Positions 8,713 through 16,634 of a stretch of DNA of 41,908 bases are shown piece after piece (the stretch's first letter is position 1; each line of letters begins with the position of its first letter). The stretch comes from Calothrix sp. FI2-JRJ7 (GTDB lineage Bacteria > Cyanobacteriota > Cyanobacteriia > Cyanobacteriales > Nostocaceae): NCBI GenBank assembly GCA_019359675.1, contig JAHHGX010000032.1, positions 1 through 41,908 on the forward strand, written 5' to 3'. A program made the translations under genes and the position numbers. The notes below the pieces were generated by a model. That model was not told where the DNA came from, ran no database searches, and saw only the letters and a program-made list of their open reading frames with translations.

Positions 8713-9180
8713 TTAAGCTTGGCGTGATGCAATAGCACGTCGGTTGACTTCATTCCAATTCACAACATTCCACCAGTTATTTAAATAGTCCGCACGGCGA
8801 TTTTGATATCGTAGGTAGTAAGCATGTTCCCAGACATCATTACCCATAATTGGATATAAGCCATCCATAATTGGGTTATCTTGATTTGCAGTATTGACAA
8901 TTTGTAATTGACCTTGAGGGTTACGCACTAACCATACCCAACCACTACCAAAACGGTCTCCACCAGCTTCATTAAATTGTTTGCGGAATTGTTCAAAACT
9001 GCCAAAAGTTTGATTTATTTCTTGAGCTATTTCTCCTGTTGGTTGTCCACCACCCGTAGGACTCATAATTTGCCAAAAAATTGTATGGTTCAAATGTCCG
9101 CCACCATTATTACGTACTGTGGCACGAATGGTTTCAGGAACACTATTTAAGTCGCGTAGCATTGCTTCTACACTAGACAT
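8713..9180 (-). pseudogene. Fe/Mn superoxide dismutase lacking the N-terminal helical hairpin
   Basis: 155 residues against about 200 for the family. The sequence starts at [20 protein letters not shown], where a whole enzyme would already have about 45 residues carrying the first metal ligand (in FHHDKHHAAYV). The remaining ligands are present: H32 in GGGHLNH, D115 and H119 in [10 protein letters not shown]. Neither the missing hairpin nor its first His is found in any frame of the 140 nt upstream. Without that ligand it should not be an active dismutase. The rest is uninterrupted, so truncation is recent or the fragment retains some use. It is 38 nt upstream of the reductase gene. Confidence 0.8.
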
Positions 9181-9320
9181 CTCCGAAATCTCTCAAACAA
9201 TTACATACAGCGGTTTTACCCTAAAGAAGCGTGGGGAGCTACGGCGCCTAAAAGAAACGCTACAATAAGGGTTTGAGATATTTAATATTAGATAATAGAT
9301 AAGAAGAAAGGAGTCAAATC

Positions 9321-9590
9321 ATGAATATTTTAGCTTGGATTGTCTTGGGTTTAATTGCAGGTGCTATTGCTAAAATGATTTATCCCGGTTCACAAGGAGG
9401 CGGTTTAATTGGCACTCTTATATTAGGAGTTATTGGCGCCTTTATTGGAGGTAGTTTGTTTAGTTTATTACAGACGGGTACTTTGACGCTTACTGCTAGT
9501 AGTCTATCTTTTGGTGGTATAGTTGTTGCCGTTATTGGCGCCTTAATAGCTGTATTCTTGTACAACTTGCTTACTCGTAGAGCGGCTTAG
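9321..9590 (+). CDS. GlsB/YeaQ/YmgE-family stress membrane protein
   Basis: 89 residues forming three hydrophobic segments with the Gly-rich pattern of the transglycosylase-associated family: MNILAWIVLGLIAGAIAKMI, then GGGLIGTLILGVIGAFIGG, then a third helix GGIVVAVIGALIAVFLYNLL. These small inner-membrane proteins are associated with envelope and general stress in many bacteria; no enzymatic role is established. A good Shine-Dalgarno (AAGGAG) lies 7 nt before the ATG. It stands alone, diverging from the superoxide dismutase remnant and followed by a hairpin repeat and the P-type ATPase gene. Confidence 0.93.
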   Translation: MNILAWIVLGLIAGAIAKMIYPGSQGGGLIGTLILGVIGAFIGGSLFSLLQTGTLTLTASSLSFGGIVVAVIGALIAVFLYNLLTRRAA

Positions 9591-9714
9591 TAAATATTCA
9601 CAATTACCTTAGAAGCCAAACGCAAAATAATTTTTTTTGGAGATACAATAACTTGTGTCTCCATATTTGCATAAATATAATTATTTCATCTGTCATTAGG
9701 TATATTTAAATTTT

Positions 9715-9846
9715 AATCCCCCCTAGCCCCCCTTAATAAGAGGTGAACAAGAAAAGAAATAATAATCTTAGCGCTATACGTAAGCAAATCTTAGTCGCAT
9801 ACGTAAACAAATTTTAGCCCCCCTTATTAAGGGGGTTGGGGGGATT
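9715..9846. repeat. C/G-run inverted repeat element
   Basis: The left arm 9715-9740 (AATCCCCCCTAGCCCCCCTT plus AATAAG) is nearly the reverse complement of 9823-9846 (CTTATTAAGGGGG then TTGGGGGGATT). The core contains two similar 24-nt stretches (TCTTAGCGCTATACGTAAGC and TCTTAGTCGCATACGTAAAC). It has the look of the non-coding hairpin elements common in filamentous cyanobacteria. It ends 2 nt before the ATPase 1 regulatory box and may insulate it from upstream transcription. Confidence 0.75.
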
Positions 9847-9848
9847 CT

Positions 9849-9870
9849 ATCACATTTCAATCACATTTCT
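9849..9870 (+). promoter_or_regulatory. 11-bp direct-repeat box, ATPase 1
   Basis: ATCACATTTCA is followed directly by ATCACATTTCT, an exact 11-bp period with 10 of 11 bases identical. A TATATA -10-like box starts at 9882. It matches the shared TCAYWTT pattern also seen at 16261, 30448, 35492, 36419, 39305 and 41486. Likely an OmpR-family activator site in place of a -35 element. Confidence 0.7.
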
Positions 9871-9944
9871 CTTCGACAATATATATAAGCTAATTGTTGC
9901 AGAGTAACGTAGATGCAGATTAAAACAATAATAAACTAAAGAAT

Positions 9945-12734
9945 ATGAGAGTAGAATCGAAAGAAATAATTCAATCGAGCCAATGGCATCAACTATCTAC
10001 AAATGAAATTACGCACCACTTAGAAACTAACTTAGAAACAGGTTTAAGCGAGTCAGTAGTTGCTAAAAGGCAATCACATTTCGGCGCCAACGAACTCAAG
10101 GCTAAACCAGGTACTAGTCCCATAGTAAAATTTTTACAGCAATTTAACCAACCACTACTATATATATTACTAATTGCAGGCGCCATCAAAGCAATAATCG
10201 AACAGTGGGTAAATGCTTGGGTAATTTGGGGTGTAACGTTAATTAATGCCATCATTGGTTTTATTCAAGAATCAAAAGCCGAAAGTGCCATTGCTGCTTT
10301 AGCTTCTTCTGTGCGAACTAATGCCACTATTTTAAGAAATGGTAAAAAAATACAAGTTCCTTCTACTGAGTTAGTACCTGGAGATATAGTATTACTTGCA
10401 TCGGGTGACAAAGTACCAGCAGATTTACGGCTTGTACAAACGCGGAATTTACAAATCAATGAATCTGCACTGACAGGTGAATCAATAGCAGTTGAAAAAA
10501 ATTCTCAACCTGTTAATGCTGATATTCCTCTTGCAGAACGCACTAACATGGCTTACGCAGGCACATTTGTCACATTTGGCACTGGTAGTGGTATTGTTGT
10601 TGCGATTGGAGAAGCTACAGAAACAGGGCGCCTGAGTCAGCTAATTGAACAAGGAACAAGTCTAAAAACTCCATTAACTCGCAAGTTCGATAAATTTAGT
10701 CGGACTTTACTATATATTATTCTTGGTATTGCGACGCTAACATTTGCAGTTGGATTAGGATACGGTAATTCTTGGGCAGAAATGTTTGAAGCTGCTGTTG
10801 CTTTTGCTGTCAGTGCTATTCCTGAAGGTCTGCCCGCAGTAGTTACAGTCACTTTAGCAATTGGAGTTTCACGCATGGCACGGCGCCATGCAATTGTTCG
10901 TAAATTACCCGCAGTAGAAACTCTCGGAGGCGCCACTGTTATCTGTTCTGATAAAACTGGTACTTTGACAGAAAACCAGATGACAGTACAAGGTATTTAT
11001 GGAGGAGGTCAATATTATACAGTTACAGGAGTCGGTTATGCACCACCTGGGGAAATCTTATTACATGAAAAGCAAGTTGACCTTAATACTTCACCAGTAC
11101 TTGTAGAGTGTTTAATTGCTGGACTTTTATGCAATGACGCACGCTTAGAAGAAAAAGATGAACAATGGCAAGTTATTGGCGACCCAACAGAAGGAGCATT
11201 AATAGCTGCTGCAAATAAAATTGGATTTAACAAGAGCAATCTAGAACGTGAAATCCCCAGACTTGATGTAATTCCCTTCGAGTCTGAGTTTCAATATATG
11301 GCAACTTTACATCAAGGAAAGAAACTTTCACCTAATACTCATCACTCAGAACTCAGCACTCAGAACTCAGCACTCAGCACTCAGGACTCATCACTCAGCA
11401 CTATCTACATCAAAGGTTCAGTTGAAGCAATTCTCAAATTCTGTCGGCAAATGTTAGATGCAGAGGGTGAAATAGTTCCTATACAAGCTAATACTATACA
11501 TTCCTCTGTTAATGCAATGGCTCAACAGGGTTTAAGAGTATTAGCTTTTGCTAAAAAAAATGTTCCCACAACTAAAAACTCCCTTGACCACGGGGATATT
11601 CAAAACGATTTGATTTTTTTAGGGTTGCAAGGGATGATCGACCCACCCCGAAGCGAAGCCATTATAGCAGTGCAAGCCTGTCAAGAAGCTGGTATTCAAG
11701 TAAAAATGATTACAGGCGACCATGCTGTAACTGCACAAGCTATAGCTAAACGTATGGGATTTAATAAGAATGGCGAAGTGATGGCTTTTACCGGACAACA
11801 ACTTGCCCAAATGGATAATCAACAACTAAAAACAGCTGTTGAAGATGGGGTAGTATTTGCTCGTGTGGCGCCTGAACAGAAACTGCGTATTGTTGAGGCA
11901 CTACAATCTAAAGGTGAAATAGTGGCTATGACAGGTGATGGTGTTAATGATGCACCTGCACTAAAACAAGCAGATATTGGCATTGCAATGGGAGGCGCCG
12001 GAACTGAGGTAGCAAAAGAAGCTTCGGATATGATATTAACGGATGATAATTTTGCTTCGATACAAGCTGCGGTTGAAGAAGGGCGAACCGTTTATCGTAA
12101 TTTGCTCAAAGCTATTGCTTTTATATTACCAGTCAACGGTGGTGAATCGATGACGATTTTGATTAGTGTATTATTTGCCAGAGTGTTACCTATATTATCT
12201 TTACAAGTTCTCTGGTTGAATATGGTTAACTCTATCGCTATGACTGTACCCTTAGCGTTTGAGCCTTCTTCAAAGCGAGTGATGCAGCAACCACCACGCA
12301 ATCCTCGTCAACCGTTACTTTCTGGCAATTTAATTAAGCGTATCGGAGTTATTTCTGTTTTCAACTGGATTTTGATTTTTGGCATGTTTGAATGGATAAG
12401 ACAAACAACAGCAAATATTGACTTAGCACGTACTATGGCAATTCAAGCTTTAGTTGCTGGTAGAGTCTTTTATCTTTTAAGTATCAGCAAGCTAGGTGCA
12501 ATAATTATCGATACGATACGTGGAGTTAAACACAATATTAGCGATGCTTCCGCAATTATTGTTGGTATTGTGGCAACTATAGTCTTACAAATAATTTTTA
12601 GTCAATGGAGTTTAATGAACAATTTGTTTTCAACGGCGCCGCTTAATCTAAGTCAATGGTTAATTTGTGTTGTTGCAGGTTTACCAATGATTTTAGTAGC
12701 TGCATTAGTTAATCGCTTTGACCCTCTTGATTAA
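9945..12734 (+). CDS. P-type cation-transporting ATPase 1 (P2-type)
   Basis: 929-residue ATP-driven cation pump. Order: N-terminal cation-ATPase domain (from about 15), actuator loop T177-G-E-S180, M4 ion-site motif AIPEGLP (E294), phosphorylation motif CSDKTGTLT (D336), nucleotide domain, TGDH, TGDGVND (D665), then the C-terminal membrane bundle. All core catalytic motifs are intact. M6 reads WLNMVNSIAMTVPLAFEP, lacking the Asp of classical Ca2+ pumps, so the ion (Ca2+, Na+, K+ or other) is uncertain. A run of nine 7-nt repeats lies in frame in the nucleotide domain at residues 465-485. Preceded by an 11-bp direct-repeat box. A paralogue lies at 22614-25487 and a decayed copy at 16261-16465. 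Confidence 0.93.
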   Translation: MRVESKEIIQSSQWHQLSTNEITHHLETNLETGLSESVVAKRQSHFGANELKAKPGTSPIVKFLQQFNQPLLYILLIAGAIKAIIEQWVNAWVIWGVTLINAIIGFIQESKAESAIAALASSVRTNATILRNGKKIQVPSTELVPGDIVLLASGDKVPADLRLVQTRNLQINESALTGESIAVEKNSQPVNADIPLAERTNMAYAGTFVTFGTGSGIVVAIGEATETGRLSQLIEQGTSLKTPLTRKFDKFSRTLLYIILGIATLTFAVGLGYGNSWAEMFEAAVAFAVSAIPEGLPAVVTVTLAIGVSRMARRHAIVRKLPAVETLGGATVICSDKTGTLTENQMTVQGIYGGGQYYTVTGVGYAPPGEILLHEKQVDLNTSPVLVECLIAGLLCNDARLEEKDEQWQVIGDPTEGALIAAANKIGFNKSNLEREIPRLDVIPFESEFQYMATLHQGKKLSPNTHHSELSTQNSALSTQDSSLSTIYIKGSVEAILKFCRQMLDAEGEIVPIQANTIHSSVNAMAQQGLRVLAFAKKNVPTTKNSLDHGDIQNDLIFLGLQGMIDPPRSEAIIAVQACQEAGIQVKMITGDHAVTAQAIAKRMGFNKNGEVMAFTGQQLAQMDNQQLKTAVEDGVVFARVAPEQKLRIVEALQSKGEIVAMTGDGVNDAPALKQADIGIAMGGAGTEVAKEASDMILTDDNFASIQAAVEEGRTVYRNLLKAIAFILPVNGGESMTILISVLFARVLPILSLQVLWLNMVNSIAMTVPLAFEPSSKRVMQQPPRNPRQPLLSGNLIKRIGVISVFNWILIFGMFEWIRQTTANIDLARTMAIQALVAGRVFYLLSISKLGAIIIDTIRGVKHNISDASAIIVGIVATIVLQIIFSQWSLMNNLFSTAPLNLSQWLICVVAGLPMILVAALVNRFDPLD
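11337..11399 (+). repeat. In-frame heptamer tandem repeat inside ATPase 1
   Basis: Nine consecutive 7-nt units of consensus ACTCAGM (ACTCATC, ACTCAGA, ACTCAGC and so on) total 63 nt, exactly 21 codons, so the reading frame survives. It encodes a Ser/Thr/Gln/Leu-rich insert (HHSELSTQNSALSTQDSSL) just before [11 protein letters not shown]. Degenerate heptamer repeats of this sort are normally intergenic in filamentous cyanobacteria. Paralogue 2 has an unrelated linker at this position. Confidence 0.9.
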
Positions 12735-12800
12735 GGTTTGCGATTAGGTTTAAATTGGCAACAAACAGTTAGGTTCATTTAGCATTTTTTGGGAGGTAAA

Positions 12801-13334
12801 ATGGTTTCTGCTCAACTCCAACATGCAATTGGTATATTTCCTTACCGTCAACATGCAGTACAAGCATTTGACGAACTTAGAAGTAATGGCTTTTCAATGA
12901 ATAAGATTTCTGTAATCACTAAAAAACCTGAAGATGAGCAACTTGACAATACTGATACGAATGAAAGTAATATCACTCCATCAGAAGGTGCAGCAATGGG
13001 CGCATTAGCAAGTGCTAAAACAGCAGGTTTACTGACCTTGGTTGCGGGTTTAGGTATTTTGCTAATTCCAGGTTTTGGTCCAGCGCTGGCTGTTGAGTCT
13101 GTTTTAGTAACTCTTTTGGGAAGTGGAGCTAGTGCAGCTGCTGGCGGTTTAATTGGCGCACTTAGGGGTTGGTTTCTTCCGGAAGAAGCAGCTCAACTTT
13201 ATAATAACCGAGTATTCCAAGGAGAATATTTGGTAACAATAGAAGGAACAGAAGATGATATCCGTCGCGCTGAACCAGTTCTTAAGCGTTGGGGTATTCA
13301 GGAGTGGCGTGTTTTTGATATTCCTAAAAGTTAA
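12801..13334 (+). CDS. General-stress-protein-like protein with glycine-rich hydrophobic core
   Basis: The ATG at 12801 (MVSAQLQHAIGIFPYRQ) follows GGGAGG by 5 nt, which decides it over the TTG at 12789. 177 residues: an N-terminal region with the pattern of general-stress-protein 17M-like domains (GIFPYRQHAVQAFDELRSNG), a long Gly/Ala hydrophobic stretch (about 70-125), and a C-terminal compact domain ending RAEPVLKRWGIQEWRVFD. Related cyanobacterial proteins are annotated as stress or low-temperature-induced; no biochemical role is known. It lies 43 nt upstream of the RCK gene, so it is probably in an operon with RCK and the DUF3124 lipoprotein. Confidence 0.8.
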   Translation: MVSAQLQHAIGIFPYRQHAVQAFDELRSNGFSMNKISVITKKPEDEQLDNTDTNESNITPSEGAAMGALASAKTAGLLTLVAGLGILLIPGFGPALAVESVLVTLLGSGASAAAGGLIGALRGWFLPEEAAQLYNNRVFQGEYLVTIEGTEDDIRRAEPVLKRWGIQEWRVFDIPKS

Positions 13335-13377
13335 AGTGTAAAGTGAAGTAGGAAGTCGAAAAGTATCAGGAGCAGCC

Positions 13378-14055
13378 ATGTACGTGCTAATTGGTGGAGC
13401 AGGCTTAGTGGGGCTAAGTTTAGCTCAAAAATTGGTAGAATTAGGGCATACTGTCGCCGTTATTGACATTGACCCTAATGCTTGTCACTATGCCCGTGAA
13501 CAAGTGGGAGCGATGGCTTTTGAAGGAAGTGCAGTCAGTACAGAAGTGTTGTTAGAAGCTGGAATTCGTAAAGCCGATGCCTTAGCAGCTGTTCTCCGCA
13601 GTGATGCCTTAAATTTGGCGATGGTGACTCTCGCTAAACATTACGGTGTCCCCCATATTATAAGTCGTATGCGTCATCCCGATTTTGCCGAACCGCTGCG
13701 TTTGGTTGGAGCCAATCATATTATCAGTACTGTTGAGCTAGCGGTTAACACGATGGTAAATGCCATTGAGTATCCGCAAGTGGAATCAATGATGCATTTT
13801 GAGCAAGGTCAGATTGAGGTGTTGAAACTTTCTATCCCAAATAATTGCTATGTTATTGGTCGTAGTGTTGCCGAAATTGCTCAGGATTCCCGTTTTCCTA
13901 CTGGCTCCCTAATTATTGGCTACCAATCTCATCCGCATGAAGATTTAACGATTCCCAACGGTAGTACAGTACTGGAACCTAGTTCAACTGTGCTGATTGC
14001 GACAAAACCCGGCTCATTACATCAAGTTATTGATTTTATCGAAGGTTGTAAATAA
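13378..14055 (+). CDS. TrkA-family RCK (KTN) protein
   Basis: 225 residues with two domains. The N-terminal Rossmann RCK-N domain has the dinucleotide motif GGAGLVGLSLA (6-16) and acidic ribose ligand D (VIDIDP), and the TrkA-C domain spans about 140-222. Such soluble proteins gate K+ channels/transporters or K+/H+ antiporters in response to NAD(H)/ATP or c-di-AMP. No Trk channel subunit is nearby. The convergent CPA1 antiporter (14642-16192) lacks an RCK domain of its own, which makes it a possible partner. GGAG lies 7 nt before the ATG. Confidence 0.9.
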   Translation: MYVLIGGAGLVGLSLAQKLVELGHTVAVIDIDPNACHYAREQVGAMAFEGSAVSTEVLLEAGIRKADALAAVLRSDALNLAMVTLAKHYGVPHIISRMRHPDFAEPLRLVGANHIISTVELAVNTMVNAIEYPQVESMMHFEQGQIEVLKLSIPNNCYVIGRSVAEIAQDSRFPTGSLIIGYQSHPHEDLTIPNGSTVLEPSSTVLIATKPGSLHQVIDFIEGCK

Positions 14056-14061
14056 ACTGAA

Positions 14062-14634
14062 ATGAAGTTGTACCCACATTTTTATTTATTTATTGCATTT
14101 ATTTTTCTTGCCTCTTGCACATCATCAGAGAATCCACTAAAGTCACAATCAAATACTAATCAGATAAATCCATCTCAAAAGGTAGTGACTTTAGATAAAA
14201 ATTTTAAGATAGCAATAGGTCAAACTATTTATGTACCTATCTATTCCTATATTTATCACGCTGATCAAAAAGATGTTTTAAATTTAGCAGCTACACTTAG
14301 TATTCGTAATACAGATTTGAATCAACCTATGATTATAACTTCTGTGCGCTACTATGATTCAGCTGGTAAATTAGTCAAGCAGTATTTGAAGCAAGCTATT
14401 CAACTCGATCCATTAGCTTCTACAGATTTTTTTGTGCAAAGAAGTGATGTAAGCGGAGGTTTAGGAGCAAATTTTATTGTAGAATGGGTAGCCCAAACTG
14501 AAATTTCTGAACCTATAGTGGAGGCAATTATGATTGCTACTGAATTTCAGCAAGGAGTTTCTTTTATTAGTCCTGGTAAGGTCATCAAAACTAAAAAAAA
14601 CAATAATGCTTTATCTCCAAAACCGAGTTCTTAA
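14062..14634 (+). CDS. DUF3124 lipoprotein
   Basis: 190 residues. Lipoprotein signal peptide with lipobox LASC (Cys19), then a DUF3124 domain recognisable by IYVPIYSYIYHADQKDVLN followed by LAATLSIRNTD and a mid-domain VRYYDSAGKLVKQYL. Predicted to be a membrane-anchored extracytoplasmic beta-rich protein of unknown function. The start is 6 nt after the RCK stop codon, so it is translationally coupled to that operon. Its stop lies 7 nt from the convergent antiporter stop, leaving no room for a terminator. Confidence 0.88.
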   Translation: MKLYPHFYLFIAFIFLASCTSSENPLKSQSNTNQINPSQKVVTLDKNFKIAIGQTIYVPIYSYIYHADQKDVLNLAATLSIRNTDLNQPMIITSVRYYDSAGKLVKQYLKQAIQLDPLASTDFFVQRSDVSGGLGANFIVEWVAQTEISEPIVEAIMIATEFQQGVSFISPGKVIKTKKNNNALSPKPSS

Positions 14635-14641
14635 AAAGTTA

Positions 14642-16192
14642 TTAATCATCTTCTAGCTTCAGCAATTGCTCATCAATTTTTTTAAGTCGTCCACGCGCAA
14701 TTTCTTCTGAGAGAATTCGTTTACGTATTGCCTCGTTTAGTGCAGCTTTCTCCGCCAGTAGCAATCGACGACGAATAGCATCAAGTTTTTTGTATTCTCC
14801 ACTTTTAGTATCATATTCATCTGGGCGCCGATTATATAATTCTCGTAATGCCTTTTCTGCACTTGCTATTTGCACTTGGTAAGCTGAACGCATTTCCTCA
14901 TACACAGCTTTTGGTAATACTCCTGTTTTCAATAGCGTGTCTAATTCATCTTGCGCTGCTTTAGCTGTGATTAATTGGGCTTGCAATTGTTCAACCTGCT
15001 GCTGTGCTTCTGAAAATTTAGATAAGTTTAAGCGTTTCACTAACCAAGGTAAGCTTAAGCCCTGCCCCACTAATGACAATAGTACACAGCCAAAGACTAA
15101 AGCGATTAGACTTTCTCGCCCTGGTAATGTGGTGGGTAAGCTTAATGCCAAAGCCATTGAAAGTGAACCTTTGATATTGCCTAAAAATAGTAAATGTTGC
15201 CAGCGCATTGGAATTGGACGGTCAAACCAACGCACCATACCTAGCAGGGGATAGACTGTAATAACTCGTCCGGCTTGATACGCCAAAACTGCAAGTAAAA
15301 TTGCAGGTAAAGTTCTCCAAAGTGTTACCAGGTTAATTTCTACACCAATCAGTAGAAAAATGAAGGTGTTAACAGTAAAACTGGCATATTCCCAGAAACT
15401 CAACAAGGTGATACGACTAGAAGCAGAAGTATTGCCAAGCCCTAAATTGCCGAAAATTAATCCAGCAACAACTACAGCTACAGCACCTGATACACCGATA
15501 AATTGCCCAACCTGAAAAGTTCCTAATGCAACTGCGACAGTTAGTAAAAGACTGCTAAGGGGATCATCTAAACGGTTAAATATAGGTATACTCAAGTAGC
15601 CCAAGACTAACCCAACGAGGCAACCTCCTAGAGAGATAAATAGCAGTTGCTGGACTCCTTCTACGAACGTAAGCGAACCTGTCGAATATACTTGCAAAAT
15701 CAGGTTGAACGAAACTAAGGCAGCGGCATCATTAAATAGAGTTTCTCCTTCAACAATAGTCGAAAGCCGCGATGGTACTGGTATTTCCTTGAAGACAGCA
15801 ATCATGGAAACCGTATCAGTGTTTGCCAGAATTACTCCTATAAGTAGAGCGGGTATCCAAGCTAGTCCTAACCACAATTTCAATAGGACGGCAATAATAG
15901 TACTGGACAAAACAGCTCCTGGCCCAGCTAGAAGGGCAATTGGTTTAAACGTATTACGTAGGCGCCGGATATCTGTATTGATACCAGCTTCAAATACGAG
16001 AATTGGTAAGAAAAGATTTAAAACAAGGATTGGATCTAAACCAATACGGCGAGACAGTAGCTCAGTAATTGGCAAACCTGCCAACACTAAACCTGTAACA
16101 TAGGGAACACGAAGCCGTCGTGTTATGAGGGCAACACCTGTGGCTAGGAGCAGGAGAATAATTGAAACAGTGATTAAGGAAGCAACATCCAC
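14642..16192 (-). CDS. Cation/H+ antiporter, CPA1 type, paralogue 2
   Basis: Membrane exchanger with about 12 helices and a C-terminal cytosolic coiled-coil tail of about 130 residues (AQQQVEQLQAQLITAKAAQD, then EKALRELYNRRP). Signatures: ANTDTVSMIAVFKEI and EGETLFNDAAALVSF. The longest frame begins at a TTG at 16249, but I prefer the GTG at 16192 (VDVASLITVSIILLL), which puts the first membrane helix at the N-terminus as in relatives. Neither has a good Shine-Dalgarno. A single TCACATTT half-site lies upstream (minus strand, 16245-16255), without a convincing partner 11 bp away. Convergent with the RCK/DUF3124 operon. Confidence 0.9.
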   Translation of the reverse strand: MDVASLITVSIILLLLATGVALITRRLRVPYVTGLVLAGLPITELLSRRIGLDPILVLNLFLPILVFEAGINTDIRRLRNTFKPIALLAGPGAVLSSTIIAVLLKLWLGLAWIPALLIGVILANTDTVSMIAVFKEIPVPSRLSTIVEGETLFNDAAALVSFNLILQVYSTGSLTFVEGVQQLLFISLGGCLVGLVLGYLSIPIFNRLDDPLSSLLLTVAVALGTFQVGQFIGVSGAVAVVVAGLIFGNLGLGNTSASSRITLLSFWEYASFTVNTFIFLLIGVEINLVTLWRTLPAILLAVLAYQAGRVITVYPLLGMVRWFDRPIPMRWQHLLFLGNIKGSLSMALALSLPTTLPGRESLIALVFGCVLLSLVGQGLSLPWLVKRLNLSKFSEAQQQVEQLQAQLITAKAAQDELDTLLKTGVLPKAVYEEMRSAYQVQIASAEKALRELYNRRPDEYDTKSGEYKKLDAIRRRLLLAEKAALNEAIRKRILSEEIARGRLKKIDEQLLKLEDD

Positions 16193-16260
16193 TTTGATTT
16201 TATAAATTTGTTTTGACTTTATCTTACCCAATTTTAATTTAGCTATCAAATGTGAGGGTA

Positions 16261-16282
16261 GTCATATTTAAATCACATTTTT
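16261..16282 (+). promoter_or_regulatory. 11-bp direct-repeat box in the decayed ATPase copy
   Basis: GTCATATTTAA (16261-16271) is followed directly by ATCACATTTTT (16272-16282), then AACAATATATATAAG. The layout is the same as at 9849-9890. It is divergent to the antiporter gene at 14642-16192. Confidence 0.6.
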
Positions 16283-16465
16283 ACCCAACAATATATATAA
16301 GCAGATTTTTGCATGATGACATAGCACTAATTAAAACAAAACAAATCAAATTATAGTTAACATCAATTAACTATGTTTAATGAACAATTTTTTCAACGGC
16401 GCCGCTTAAGCTAAGTCAATGGTTGATTTGTGTTGTTGCAGGTTTACCGATGATTATAGTAGTTA
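16261..16465 (+). pseudogene. Decayed third copy of the P-type ATPase gene (5' leader and 3' end only)
   Basis: Two pieces of the ATPase 1 locus are joined. Positions 16261-16345 resemble the promoter and leader (AATCACATTT, then ACAATATATATAAGC). Positions 16377-16465 match ATPase 1 codons near 12614-12700 at about 93% by eye (CAACGGCGCCGCTTAA, then TTTGTGTTGTTGCAGG). The roughly 2.7 kb between is gone. At the junction is a perfect inverted repeat ATAGTTAA-CATCAA-TTAACTAT (16353-16374). The protein is dead but the regulatory box remains readable. Confidence 0.85.
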
Positions 16466-16466
16466 A

Positions 16467-16634
16467 GTAGGGTGCGTGAAAGCTATTACAACCAACAAAT
16501 AAAACGCAAAAATAAACTGCTTTCACGCACCACCAACACGCGAGATACATCATAATTTAAAATTGTTGATGGTGCGTCACAGCTACTTTAGTTGTTGCTT
16601 CGCTGTAGATTGTTTAAGCTGTGACGCACCCTAC
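16467..16634. repeat. Two-hairpin MITE-like element B
   Basis: Starts GTAGGGTGCGTGAAAGC and ends GCTGTGACGCACCCTAC, giving terminal inverted repeats like element 1776-1918. The first hairpin pairs GTGCGTGAAAGC with GCTTTCACGCAC. The second pairs GGTGCGTCACAGCT with AGCTGTGACGCACC. Its right end supplies the stop codon (TAG) of the adjacent sensor kinase gene, so insertion may have redefined that gene's 3' end. Confidence 0.8.

Larger units (their letters stand above)
9591..9944 (+). other. Intergenic interval holding hairpin repeat and ATPase 1 promoter
   Basis: No gene is seen. The interval holds a long inverted repeat (9715-9846), then an 11-bp direct-repeat box (9849-9870), a TATATAA-rich -10-like region (9882-9889) and an untranslated leader to the ATG at 9945. 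No clear Shine-Dalgarno precedes that ATG (AACTAAAGAAT). The box and TATA region are conserved in the decayed ATPase copy at 16261-16350. Confidence 0.7.

Noticed and set aside
1257-9248. GGCGCC at the broken ends of protease II (1257) and superoxide dismutase (9243) as a recombination hotspot
   Set aside because: At one copy per about 700 nt, finding one near a few breakpoints is expected by chance.
11337-11399. CRISPR-like array
   Set aside because: The units are 7 nt in direct tandem without spacers; no repeat-spacer structure or cas gene exists in the window.
12789-12800. TTG start giving MGGK before the stress protein
   Set aside because: Those codons are the Shine-Dalgarno sequence itself; the ATG at 12801 is correctly spaced from it.
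16245-16266. 11-bp direct-repeat box for the antiporter at 14642-16192
   Set aside because: Only one half-site (TCACATTTGAT on the minus strand) is good; the sequence 11 bp upstream (TATGACTACCC) does not match.
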